Assembly (NCBI GenBank): GCA_017958705.1
Contig: JAGDCE010000018.1
Span: forward strand, 1-17,518
From: Clostridia bacterium
Lineage (GTDB): Bacteria; Bacillota; Clostridia; Oscillospirales; CAG-272
Direction: 5' to 3'
Length of the DNA stretch: 17,518 nucleotides
Numbering within the stretch: position 1 is the first letter of the stretch; each line of letters opens with the position of its first letter. The notes beneath the pieces are model-generated. The model had not been told where the DNA came from. It worked only from the letters and a program-made list of their open reading frames with translations, and made no database searches. Positions 1 through 7,047 of the stretch are shown here, piece by piece. The position numbers and the translations under genes are program-made.

Positions 1-2
1 AA

Positions 3-725
3 TTCTATGATTTCGTCCCCGAGGGCAAAGGCACTTACGCCGACATGACGGAAAACGACCGCAAAAGCGGCGTGAACGGGTTCCTCCTGCTCTGCGTCGC
101 CACGAACGCTCATCAGATCCGCCGCGCGAACGAAGCTGTCGCCGACGCCGTAAAAAGAGGCAGAGACGACGGATTCGAGGCTTACGGGTTCGGCGGCATG
201 CATCCGTGCGACAACATGGAAGAAGAGATCTCTTTCTGCCTTGACGCGGGACTTTCCGGCATCAAGATCCACCCCGACATACAGGGCGTCGACATAGACG
301 ATCCGCGCCTCTTTCCGCTTTACGAGGAGGCGGAGGACCGCTTCCCCGTGTATTTCCACATGGGGGACGACCGCCCGCAGTACCGCTTCTCCTCCCCCGA
401 CAGGCTTGCAAGGATCATGAAGCTGTTTCCGCGGCTGACCGTCGCCGCCGCGCATTTCGGCGGATACAAGGCGAGCGACGAGGCGCTCGAATACCTGACG
501 GGCAGCGACCGGATCTTCTTCGATACCTCCTCCGCCCTGTGGGCGATGACGTGCGAGCGCGCGGAGCTGATGATATCGAGGCTCGGCGTATCGCGCGTGA
601 TGTTCGGCACCGATTCCCCCATCATGCTTCCGGAAACGGAGCTGCCGAGATTTTACAGACTGCGCCTGACGGAAAAAGAACGGGAAGACGTTTTATACAA
701 TAACGCAAAGGCGTTTTTGAGTTAA
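3..725 (+). CDS. Amidohydrolase-family metal-dependent hydrolase, C-terminal part (5' end outside window)
   Basis: The frame is open from the first in-frame codon at position 3, so the ATG at 45 is probably internal and the true start lies upstream. About 240 residues are visible. The order of motifs fits the C-terminal two thirds of an amidohydrolase-2 TIM barrel: a KIHPD strand (about 261-275), a FHMGDD strand with a likely metal-ligand His (about 352-370), AAHFGG with the next His (about 448-465) and GTDSP with the catalytic Asp (about 607-621). The N-terminal HxH metal motif expected for the family would be in the missing part. No signal peptide can be judged. These enzymes hydrolyse or decarboxylate small cyclic or amide substrates; the substrate here cannot be told. 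The gene ends in TAA and is convergent with the CARF nuclease gene. Confidence 0.8.
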   Translation, partial: FYDFVPEGKGTYADMTENDRKSGVNGFLLLCVATNAHQIRRANEAVADAVKRGRDDGFEAYGFGGMHPCDNMEEEISFCLDAGLSGIKIHPDIQGVDIDDPRLFPLYEEAEDRFPVYFHMGDDRPQYRFSSPDRLARIMKLFPRLTVAAAHFGGYKASDEALEYLTGSDRIFFDTSSALWAMTCERAELMISRLGVSRVMFGTDSPIMLPETELPRFYRLRLTEKEREDVLYNNAKAFLS

Positions 726-830
726 CAAAAGGCGCCCGCCGTGAAAGGACTGCAGCTGTTTTGCTTATCACGGTCTTGCGTCCCGTCTCGTACGATACTC
801 TCACGCCTTGCGTCTTAAAAACCCGATAAC

Positions 831-856
831 AAAAGGGGCTTTATCAGCCCCTTTTT
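831..856 (+). terminator. Bidirectional intrinsic terminator
   Basis: AAAAGGGGCT (831-840), a 5-base loop, then AGCCCCTTTTT (846-856). The stem is GC-rich with A- and T-runs on opposite sides, so it works on either strand and separates the convergent amidohydrolase and CARF nuclease genes. The rest of 726-938 shows no gene. Confidence 0.85.
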
Positions 857-938
857 GCTTTATCAGCCGCCTTTAAAATTCATCAAAACATTTTTCCGTA
901 CTCACCTTATAAGACGCGAAAAATCACGGTTTTTATAT

Positions 939-2111
939 TCAGACCGGGAATTTTTTCGATAAAATCTCTTTCAGTTTTTTCAGCGGCGTATCGTTAACGT
1001 TGTCTATCAGCGTCACGCCCATTTCGGCGGCGCGTTCGATCACGGGATCGAACGCCGGCTCGGAGCAGACGAGCACGGGCACGGCATATCTGCCGCCGTA
1101 CTGATCCGACATTGTGAGTATCTCGTACAGATGCTCTTTTGTCGGCTTGCAGTTCTTGCAGCTGACGAGGACGGGTCGGTTCTTATACACGGCGGTGACG
1201 TCGATCTCGTTGACCGGGTCGCCGCGTTTTTTTGTTATCAGCCCGTCGAGATCGAGCACCACGCCGGTGCGCACGTCGTAGAACGAACCGCACTCGCCGA
1301 GTGCGAGGCAGGCGTACAGCTCGAGCACCGTGCCGCTTTTTTCATACATCTCGATCGTCGCGGCGCGCGGCGACAGTTCGTACTGCAGAAGCGTTCTTCC
1401 CTTCTCGTCGACGTAGAGGCTGTCGTTCTTTATCACCCCGCGGCGGCGGAGCAGTCCGGTTATCCGCTCGACCGTCTTCTTGTCGTCCGCGCGCGACAGC
1501 TTCCTTTTGACGCGGGAGCCCTCGCGGTAGTTCGTCATGCTGCAGAACCTGTTCCAGTCCGACGGCACTGATTTTACGCAGTCCCACATGCGCATTATCT
1601 CGGTGCGCAGCGCCGCGCTGCTCTTTATCCTGTCGTACGTGACCGATGATGATATGACAAGCCCGCCGGAGAGGCTTATAAGCTCGTCCACGCGGAACGT
1701 GTGCTTCGGATAGTTCGGCGTATACTCCGGGAACTGCGTGTACTGCACGCCGTTTTTCACGTCGTTGCTGACGACCTTTATATTTCCGGCGTCGCCGCAG
1801 ACAAAGATGCCGACGGCGGCGGAAAAGATCTGAGAACCGCCGGTCAGGTCAAATACGAATTCATCCTCTCCGCGCATCATCTCGTATATCGCTCTGTACG
1901 CTCCGCTCAGCGTCTTGTCGGCGACGGTGACGAAAAAGACCTCGGTGCCGAATTTCTCCGGCAAAAGCGACTCGATCACCTCGCGCGCGCGGCTGCCCGG
2001 TCCCTCTCCCTCGAAGCTGAAAAATATAACGCGGTCAAAATCTTCATACAGCAGCGGCGCCGTATTTTCAGTATACTCTTCTCCGAAAAACTCCATCAGT
2101 ATCCTTGCCAT
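939..2111 (-). CDS. CARF-domain PD-(D/E)xK nuclease, Card1/DUF1887-like
   Basis: Predicted 390-residue cytoplasmic protein. I start it at the ATG at 2111, not at the longer frame start at 2165, because CCGGAGG lies 6-7 bases before this ATG and a consensus promoter overlaps the extension. The N-terminus (MARILMEFFGEE) and the FDLTGGSQ motif (residues 87-94) fit a CARF Rossmann domain of the DUF1887 family. A central helical/winged region (about 165-250) leads to a C-terminal nuclease fold: E264, then NEIDVTAV (301-308, D304) and VLVSCKN (314-320, K319). In Card1 (Treponema) this architecture binds cyclic tetra-adenylate made by type III CRISPR complexes and then nicks DNA or degrades RNA. The usual acidic residue of the ExK motif is Ser here (S317-C-K319). 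No cas gene or CRISPR array is in the window, so the ligand source is unknown. Family assignment is confident; activity is inference. Confidence 0.82.
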   Translation of the reverse strand: MARILMEFFGEEYTENTAPLLYEDFDRVIFFSFEGEGPGSRAREVIESLLPEKFGTEVFFVTVADKTLSGAYRAIYEMMRGEDEFVFDLTGGSQIFSAAVGIFVCGDAGNIKVVSNDVKNGVQYTQFPEYTPNYPKHTFRVDELISLSGGLVISSSVTYDRIKSSAALRTEIMRMWDCVKSVPSDWNRFCSMTNYREGSRVKRKLSRADDKKTVERITGLLRRRGVIKNDSLYVDEKGRTLLQYELSPRAATIEMYEKSGTVLELYACLALGECGSFYDVRTGVVLDLDGLITKKRGDPVNEIDVTAVYKNRPVLVSCKNCKPTKEHLYEILTMSDQYGGRYAVPVLVCSEPAFDPVIERAAEMGVTLIDNVNDTPLKKLKEILSKKFPV

Positions 2112-2136
2112 AACGAACCTCCGGTGATTTTTTACT

Positions 2137-2165
2137 ATTGTAATACAAAACGGCGCAAAAGTCAA
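2137..2165 (-). promoter_or_regulatory. Sigma-A promoter of the CARF nuclease gene
   Basis: On the minus strand TTGACT (2165-2160), 17 bp, TACAAT (2142-2137). Transcription would start near 2130 and give a leader of about 19 bases with the GGAGG site. Confidence 0.82.
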
Positions 2166-2181
2166 TGGGCGGGTATTGACT
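2160..2181. promoter_or_regulatory. Inverted repeat formed by two back-to-back -35 boxes
   Basis: AGTCAAT (2160-2166), 8 bases, ATTGACT (2175-2181). Each arm contains the -35 box of one of the two divergent promoters. The symmetry may arise only from the two -35 boxes, or may also be an operator. Confidence 0.6.
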
Positions 2182-2204
2182 ATTTTTCCATATTGGTGTA
2201 TAAT
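2176..2204 (+). promoter_or_regulatory. Sigma-A promoter of the SGNH esterase gene
   Basis: TTGACT (2176-2181), 17 bp, TATAAT (2199-2204), an almost perfect consensus. Expected start near 2211, leaving a short leader of about 18 bases with AAAGGACGG before the ATG at 2229. Confidence 0.85.
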
Positions 2205-2228
2205 GTACGCACAAAGGACGGTGATAAC

Positions 2229-3674
2229 ATGAATACCAACGCCGCATTGCCGACAAACGAAAGAAAGACGGAGACGATAAAACCCGACGGATGGGTGACG
2301 CCGGAATTCAAAATATCCGGAGCGTTCTCGTCGAACATGGTCCTGCAGAGGGATGAAGAGATCAAAGTCTGGGGCTTCTCGACCGACGAAGGCGGGCTCG
2401 TCACCGGCGAGTTCGACGGCTCGGTCAGCATCGCGAAGGTTCGCGACGGCAGATTCACGCTCGTATTCCCGCCGCGTCCCGCATCAATGCAGCCGAAGAC
2501 GATGAGGATCCGCGACGATTCGCACGAAGTCAAATTCGACAACGTACTCACGGGCGACGTCTGGGTGATCGGCGGCCAGTCGAACGCCGAGATGAACCTG
2601 CGCTTCTGCACGCCGGACACCGTACCGCAGCAGTTCGATACCGGCAGCGGTCTGCGGCTGTTCATGCAGACACAGTATTATCCGTACACGCATCAGCAGT
2701 TCTGCTCCGCGCCTCAGCCGGACGTCATAAATCCCGACTGGCGCTGGCGTCTGCCGGACGGCGAAAACTCTCTGTCGTTTTCCGCGATAGGCTGGTTCAT
2801 CGGCAAGGCGCTGGTCGATACGCTGCAGATCCCGGTCGGCGTGATTAACATGTCGGCGGGCGGCGCGTGCATAAGGGAGCTCGTTCCCGCGGAGCTTGCC
2901 GCGGAGATGGGCTACGATTACGGCGCCAACGTCGTGCAGTGCGGTTACTACAACACGCTTATAAATCCGTTCCTCGGGCTGAAATTCCGCGGTATGGTTT
3001 TCTTCCAGGGCGAAAGCGAAGGCGGCGCGGCGGAGCTTGCCGCGAGATACTGCCGCGAGCTGACACGCCTCGTTGAAGACGAAAGAGCGCGCTTCGGCTT
3101 CGATTTCCCGTTCTATAACGTGCAGATAAGCTCGTACCGCAAGGAGGGAAAACAGTATTTCCCGTATCTTGAGACGGTGCGGCTCGAACAGTTCGACGCG
3201 CTGAAGACGATCCCGGACAGTACCCTCACGGTCTCGATGGACCTCGGCTCGCCCGACGACTGGGGAGATTTCGCGCACTCACCGAAGAAAAAAGCCTTAT
3301 CCAAGCGCATAAGCGATCTGATCCTCGCAAAAGAATACGGGATCGGCTCTCTGACTGACGCGAGCTCGCCCTCGCCCGTCTCGGCGACGGTATGCGGCGA
3401 AGTCGTCGTGATAAAGTTCGCGGACGTCTGCGACGGGTTGATCAGCAAAAGCGGCGGCGATCCGGTCAGCGGCTTCACGTTCGGCGGCTTTGACGCTCAG
3501 ATCCCCGCGGAGGCGCGTATAACGGCGCCTGACACGGTGGAGGTCACGATACCCGAAGGCGCGGACAGCTCCGCGGTCAACTACGCGTATTTCAGCGAGA
3601 TAACAGACGAAAACGCACAGCTGCTCAAATCGAACGGTCTGCCCTGCCCCGCGTTCAGGATCGAAACGTTATGA
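2229..3674 (+). CDS. Sialate O-acetylesterase-like SGNH hydrolase, cytoplasmic
   Basis: 481 residues. The start is the ATG at 2229, just downstream of the consensus promoter and AAAGGACGG; the open frame reaching back to 1701 overlaps the opposite gene and the promoter and is not coding. Family signatures appear in the usual order: SSNMVLQRDEEIKVWG (about 34-49, the N-terminal beta domain), GDVWVIGGQSNAEM (109-122) with nucleophile Ser118, MVFFQGESE (256-264, oxyanion block) and the catalytic His350 in GDFAHSPKKKALSKR. A C-terminal beta domain (about 380-481) completes the known layout of the family (SASA, formerly DUF303). Such enzymes remove acetyl groups from sialic acids or xylan-type sugars. 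No signal peptide is present, so it should act on imported sugars. No glycan-transport genes flank it. Substrate is not determinable. Confidence 0.88.
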   Translation: MNTNAALPTNERKTETIKPDGWVTPEFKISGAFSSNMVLQRDEEIKVWGFSTDEGGLVTGEFDGSVSIAKVRDGRFTLVFPPRPASMQPKTMRIRDDSHEVKFDNVLTGDVWVIGGQSNAEMNLRFCTPDTVPQQFDTGSGLRLFMQTQYYPYTHQQFCSAPQPDVINPDWRWRLPDGENSLSFSAIGWFIGKALVDTLQIPVGVINMSAGGACIRELVPAELAAEMGYDYGANVVQCGYYNTLINPFLGLKFRGMVFFQGESEGGAAELAARYCRELTRLVEDERARFGFDFPFYNVQISSYRKEGKQYFPYLETVRLEQFDALKTIPDSTLTVSMDLGSPDDWGDFAHSPKKKALSKRISDLILAKEYGIGSLTDASSPSPVSATVCGEVVVIKFADVCDGLISKSGGDPVSGFTFGGFDAQIPAEARITAPDTVEVTIPEGADSSAVNYAYFSEITDENAQLLKSNGLPCPAFRIETL

Positions 3675-3689
3675 ACGCCGTATAAATAA

Positions 3690-3722
3690 GACGTGCTCCG
3701 CCCGGCGGAGCACGTCGTTTTT
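3690..3722 (+). terminator. Intrinsic terminator after the esterase gene
   Basis: GACGTGCTCCG (3690-3700), loop CCCGG, CGGAGCACGTC (3706-3716), then a T-run. It lies 15 bases after the esterase stop and just before the end of the convergent phosphatase gene; the minus-strand side has a weaker T-run. Confidence 0.88.
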
Positions 3723-3727
3723 GTATA

Positions 3728-4399
3728 TCAGATATAAAACTCCTCGAGTGTGTCAAGGCATACGCATCCGAGTCTGCCGCCGAATACGGCGCCGCAGTCT
3801 ATGCAGATATGGCCGTTTTTGCTGTAGATCTTCCCTTTATACGCGGGATCGATCGCGACGGTCGGCGTGTGTCCGGTAACGAACAACGTGCCATCGGCAT
3901 AGACCTTGCCGTAATCCGCCTTGCCCCACAAAAAATTCCTGTGCGGCGCGTCCTCGATTTTGCGTCCGGGGACGTAAGGCGGCAGAGTGTGCGACAGATG
4001 AAACTTTCTGCCGCCGGCGCTCACGGTCGTCCGCAGTATGAACGAGCCGAGATACGACACGACGCGCCGCCTCTGAACCTCATCGAGATCAAAGAACGCG
4101 GACAGCGTCGGGCCGCCGCCGTTATACATCCACAACAGATACGCTTCGCCGTCCATATCGCCGCCGGGATTCGAAACGATCGGACCGAGCACGTCGGCCG
4201 CCATTGATTCGTGATTGCCGGCGACCGGCACGACGTTTCTCCGCTCCATCATATCGAGCAGGACCTTTATCCCGTCTCTGCCGCGGTCCGCGGCGTCGCC
4301 CAGAACGTAAAGCGTATCGCCGTCGGATATGCCTATCTTATCGAGCATCGCCGCGTATTTGTCATAGCAGCCGTGGATATCGGATACCGCGTAGATCAT
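3728..4399 (-). CDS. PPP-type metallophosphoesterase (Ser/Thr phosphatase / ApaH-like)
   Basis: 223 residues, cytoplasmic. The start ATG at 4399 follows GGGAGG. The di-metal phosphoesterase motifs are complete: SDIHG (6-10; D7, H9), GDAADRG (34-40; D35, D38, R39), GNHE (61-64), and the later ligands H137 (LSHTLP) and H177 (VTGHTPT), followed by HICIDCGAVFGGRLGCVCLD near the C-terminus. This set is shared by bacterial PrpA/PrpE-like protein phosphatases and by diadenosine tetraphosphatases; length of about 220 residues suits the bacterial protein phosphatase group. Which substrate it uses, phosphoprotein or dinucleotide, cannot be told from sequence. It has its own promoter and stands as a single-gene unit between terminators. 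Confidence 0.88.
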   Translation of the reverse strand: MIYAVSDIHGCYDKYAAMLDKIGISDGDTLYVLGDAADRGRDGIKVLLDMMERRNVVPVAGNHESMAADVLGPIVSNPGGDMDGEAYLLWMYNGGGPTLSAFFDLDEVQRRRVVSYLGSFILRTTVSAGGRKFHLSHTLPPYVPGRKIEDAPHRNFLWGKADYGKVYADGTLFVTGHTPTVAIDPAYKGKIYSKNGHICIDCGAVFGGRLGCVCLDTLEEFYI

Positions 4400-4427
4400 A
4401 TTCCCTCCCGGTGTTTTTCTATATAAT

Positions 4428-4456
4428 ATTATACCGTATTTTTATGAAATTTTCAA
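4428..4456 (-). promoter_or_regulatory. Sigma-A promoter of the phosphatase gene
   Basis: On the minus strand TTGAAA (4456-4451), 17 bp, TATAAT (4433-4428). Predicted start near 4421, leader about 22 bases with GGGAGG. Confidence 0.85.
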
Positions 4457-4469
4457 CCGGAGGAAAGTG

Positions 4470-4498
4470 AAAGGACGGTCCCGTCAGGACCGCCCTTT
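4470..4498 (-). terminator. Intrinsic terminator after the cohesin gene
   Basis: AAAGGACGGTC (4470-4480) pairs with GACCGCCCTTT (4488-4498) with one mismatch. It sits 13 bases past the cohesin gene stop and ends the two-gene operon just before the phosphatase promoter. Confidence 0.75.
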
Positions 4499-4511
4499 TA
4501 TGCGCTGTGCG

Positions 4512-5468
4512 TTATTTGCTCTTTTTTTTGTTCACCGCTATGCGGATGAAGTTTACCACCGCGGCGGCGCCCGCGGTCCCCGCCGCCGCGCCTAAAACGA
4601 TGAACACGGGATCTGTGCCGCCGCGCTTCCCGGTCGTCCCGGTCTCGGTATCCGTGGCGGAGCCGAACGGTTCGGTCAGCGTCACGGTCGGCTCGTCGTC
4701 CGTCTGTGTGACCGGATCTGTGTCCGTCCCGGTCACGGGATCTGTCCATGATGTTGTGACGGTATCGGTCGCGGAGGCGGTTGTCTCCGTGTCGGTCGCG
4801 GTATCGGTGACCTTGTCGGTCGTCTCCGCCGTCGTCGCCGGCGGATCGGTCTCGGGAGGCGGTTCAGTCGCCTTTGAGGTCGTTTCCGGGTCCGTCACGG
4901 TATCGGGACCGGGCTCAGTCTCCTGCGTCGTGGTCTCGTCCTGCGAAGGATCTGTCTCGGTCACCTGATCGGTCTCCGTTTCGGTTTCCGGCGGATCGGT
5001 ATGTACATCGTTCAGTATGATCCCGGAATAAGGCGTACACGCCGGAACGGCGTCGGTAACGCCGTCCGAAACGGACGCTCCGGAGATGCCGACGGTGAGG
5101 GGATCGCCGGTATGCGCGTCAAGCACGCGGAAGCCGACGGTCGCAAGCGTCATCGCTCCGTTAAAAATCTCGTCAGTGCGGAACAGCAGCGTGACAGTGC
5201 CTTCGCCCGTTGAATGATACGTGACGACGCCTTCGTTCTCCGTCGGCGTAATCGACGTCAGCGCCAGCACCGCGGGATCGTACGTGAGTCTGATCCTGCC
5301 GCCGCGCAGGCTCGCGGCGTAGATCAGCACGTCAAGTGTGAAATCCTCCTCGACTATCTCGAATTCTCCGTAGACGGACACGAACGCGTCAAGCTCCGCC
5401 GACGCGGACGGCGCGAAAGCGAGCGCGAGGAGCAGGCAGATCGCCGTTATGAAGGCGGCTTTTTTCAT
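4512..5468 (-). CDS. Membrane-anchored cohesin-like surface protein
   Basis: 318 residues. Signal peptide 1-24 (MKKAAFITAICLLLALAFAP then SASA/E). Residues 27-152 read as a cohesin-type beta sandwich: alternating strands, the typical RIRLTYDPAVLALTSI segment (58-73), and the late LATVGFRVL strand. A low-complexity linker rich in Thr, Asp, Glu and Pro (157-285, many TDT/TET/DPVT units) spans the wall, followed by a hydrophobic segment (287-312) and a basic NKKKSK tail. This topology displays the domain outside the cell, anchored in the membrane. The start overlaps the stop of the upstream dockerin-transglutaminase gene (ATGA), with its own GGAGG 9 bases ahead. Known role of cohesins: calcium-dependent capture of dockerins. 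Pairing with the neighbour's dockerin is inference; cohesin-like domains can also serve other adhesion roles. Confidence 0.78.
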   Translation of the reverse strand: MKKAAFITAICLLLALAFAPSASAELDAFVSVYGEFEIVEEDFTLDVLIYAASLRGGRIRLTYDPAVLALTSITPTENEGVVTYHSTGEGTVTLLFRTDEIFNGAMTLATVGFRVLDAHTGDPLTVGISGASVSDGVTDAVPACTPYSGIILNDVHTDPPETETETDQVTETDPSQDETTTQETEPGPDTVTDPETTSKATEPPPETDPPATTAETTDKVTDTATDTETTASATDTVTTSWTDPVTGTDTDPVTQTDDEPTVTLTEPFGSATDTETGTTGKRGGTDPVFIVLGAAAGTAGAAAVVNFIRIAVNKKKSK

Positions 5469-6925
5469 TCTCCAGCACCTCCGTCCTCAAGTCCGGTCCC
5501 GGTGCCGGGCTCCTCCGTCTCCTCTCCGGTCGTTTCATCACCGGGTTCGTCGGGCGGCGTGGGAACGTACGTCACGTCTGCGATTATTATGAAATCGGTA
5601 ACGGAGACGGCTCCGTTCTGATCTATGTCGGCGGCGGCGAGGAACTTTTCGTCGTACTGCGAGACGTCGTCCGCGAGAAGATAAGCGACCAGCGCTTCAA
5701 GATCGGCGGAGGTCATGCTGCCGTCGCAGTCAAGATCGCCCTGCACGCAGATCACGGCGGAATCTATTATCCTGCCGTTTACGGTTATCTCAGCAGTACA
5801 GCCGGTGCTGACGACGTCCTCCGGCAAAAGCTCCGTGTCGCCGCGCAGGACGCGCAAAAACTCTCCCGCGCCGAGATCTTCACGCAGCGCCGCCACCGTC
5901 GTGTCGGGCTCCGCGGAAACGTATTCAACGCCGTTTATCTCGGAGACGCCGGGCATCGACAGCGGATAGCCGTCGAAGACGTAGTCGTATCTGCATTCCG
6001 ACGAGTACGGGACGCACGCCTCAGCGACGTCGTGCGTCTTCATGACGGTCGCCTCGGACACGAGCAAAAACGTGCGCTCGGCCGAGAGGTGGACGCCGTT
6101 TTCATCGACCGGTCCGTTGTGAAGTATATCGAGATGATAGACGCGTCCGTCGACCTCGACGAGGTTCCAGATATGCGGCATCCCGCCGACCTCGCCCGTG
6201 ATCAGTCTGTTTTTGTATCCGAGCGCGTCGAGCACGAGCGACGTGAAGCCCGCGTATTCCTCACAGACACCGATGCCCTCGCTGACGAGAGCGACGGAGC
6301 TGCATCTGTGGCGGTAGCTCATATCGTATCTGAACCTGCCGTCGAGCATAAGGCCGTTCAGCCGCAGGAAGCGCTCGCCGTCGGACAGCGGCAAAAGCTC
6401 TTCCGCGATTCCGGCTATGTAGCCCTCCTTCAGCGCGAGACGGTCCTCGGTCTTCTCGCCGCAGGAGATGAATATCTTGACGGTGATCGAATCGGTCCTG
6501 CCGTCGGAGGTCTGCACCATCCCGGAGATGCGGGCGTTGTACGTGCGGGCGATGCATTTCAGGTATTTCATCGAAGCGGACGTCTTCACAAAGCCGACGA
6601 TGCGTTTTGCGAGCGCCTCGAGATCGAACACCGTGAGCTCCGAAACGTCGGTTATTATGAACGTCCGCATATAGACGTGACAAAGCTCGGCGACGCCTCC
6701 GACGGAGACTTCGCCGTAAAGATAATTGCATTCCGCCGGGTCGAGCAGCTTGTCCGTATCCGTCGTCATGTAGTATTCCTCAAGTTCCGAGAGCGTCAGC
6801 TCCATCTCGTAAACGGGCTGCTGCGCGGCGAGCTCGTTATAAGCGGGAGAATCGGCGCCGAAAACGGGAAACGACGTCAGAAGGAACATGAGCGCGAGCA
6901 CGGCGGCAAATATCTTTTTGCCCAT
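5465..6925 (-). CDS. Secreted transglutaminase-like protein with C-terminal dockerin
   Basis: 486 residues from the ATG at 6925, chosen because AGG lies 8 bases ahead and the signal peptide (MGKKIFAAVLALMFLLTSFP, cut near FGA, residue 24) begins there; a GTG at 6934 would add only three residues. The transglutaminase/protease fold has the full Cys-His-Asp triad: C221 in GIGVCEEYA, H251 in GMPHIWNLVEVDG, D266 in YHLDI. A small beta domain (about 330-395), of the kind often preceding clostridial dockerins, is followed by two calcium-binding dockerin repeats: GDLDCDGSMTSADLEALVAY (396-415) and DIDQNGAVSVTDFIIIAD (433-450). The last 35 residues are acidic, Pro/Gly-rich and lack an anchor. Such folds are mostly peptidases, peptide deamidases or cross-linkers; which applies is unknown. 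Translationally coupled to the cohesin gene downstream. Confidence 0.83.
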   Translation of the reverse strand: MGKKIFAAVLALMFLLTSFPVFGADSPAYNELAAQQPVYEMELTLSELEEYYMTTDTDKLLDPAECNYLYGEVSVGGVAELCHVYMRTFIITDVSELTVFDLEALAKRIVGFVKTSASMKYLKCIARTYNARISGMVQTSDGRTDSITVKIFISCGEKTEDRLALKEGYIAGIAEELLPLSDGERFLRLNGLMLDGRFRYDMSYRHRCSSVALVSEGIGVCEEYAGFTSLVLDALGYKNRLITGEVGGMPHIWNLVEVDGRVYHLDILHNGPVDENGVHLSAERTFLLVSEATVMKTHDVAEACVPYSSECRYDYVFDGYPLSMPGVSEINGVEYVSAEPDTTVAALREDLGAGEFLRVLRGDTELLPEDVVSTGCTAEITVNGRIIDSAVICVQGDLDCDGSMTSADLEALVAYLLADDVSQYDEKFLAAADIDQNGAVSVTDFIIIADVTYVPTPPDEPGDETTGEETEEPGTGTGLEDGGAGE

Positions 6926-6955
6926 CACGCACACCTATCCGTTATATTCGATTCA

Positions 6956-6984
6956 ATTATATATCCGCCCGCGCCTCAAGTCAA
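6956..6984 (-). promoter_or_regulatory. Sigma-A promoter of the transglutaminase-cohesin operon
   Basis: On the minus strand TTGACT (6984-6979), 17 bp, TATAAT (6961-6956). Predicted start near 6949 and a leader of about 24 bases. Confidence 0.85.
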
Positions 6985-7047
6985 CCGGGCGCGTTTGCAT
7001 AATATGTAAATTTAATTGCTTTGTTTTTTTTCGTGGTATTTTCATAT

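Noticed and set aside
622..804. Small minus-strand frame between the amidohydrolase end and the terminator
   Set aside because: Overlaps the amidohydrolase coding end, no ribosome site, no recognisable product.
2112..2165. 18-residue N-terminal extension of the CARF nuclease
   Set aside because: Its start lies in the -35 box of the gene's own promoter and lacks a ribosome site, whereas CCGGAGG precedes the ATG at 2111.
1701..2228. Long N-terminal extension of the esterase frame
   Set aside because: It runs antisense to the CARF nuclease gene, covers both promoters, and the family homology and ribosome site begin at 2229.
4640..5010. Repeated gtcggt/ctccgt/gtatcggt units that look like a tandem repeat or array
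   Set aside because: They are the codons of the Thr/Asp/Glu-rich stalk of the cohesin protein; units vary in length and there are no spacers, so it is not a CRISPR array.
6032..7009. Plus-strand frame opposite the transglutaminase gene
   Set aside because: Runs through that gene and its promoter, shows no domain, and has no ribosome site.
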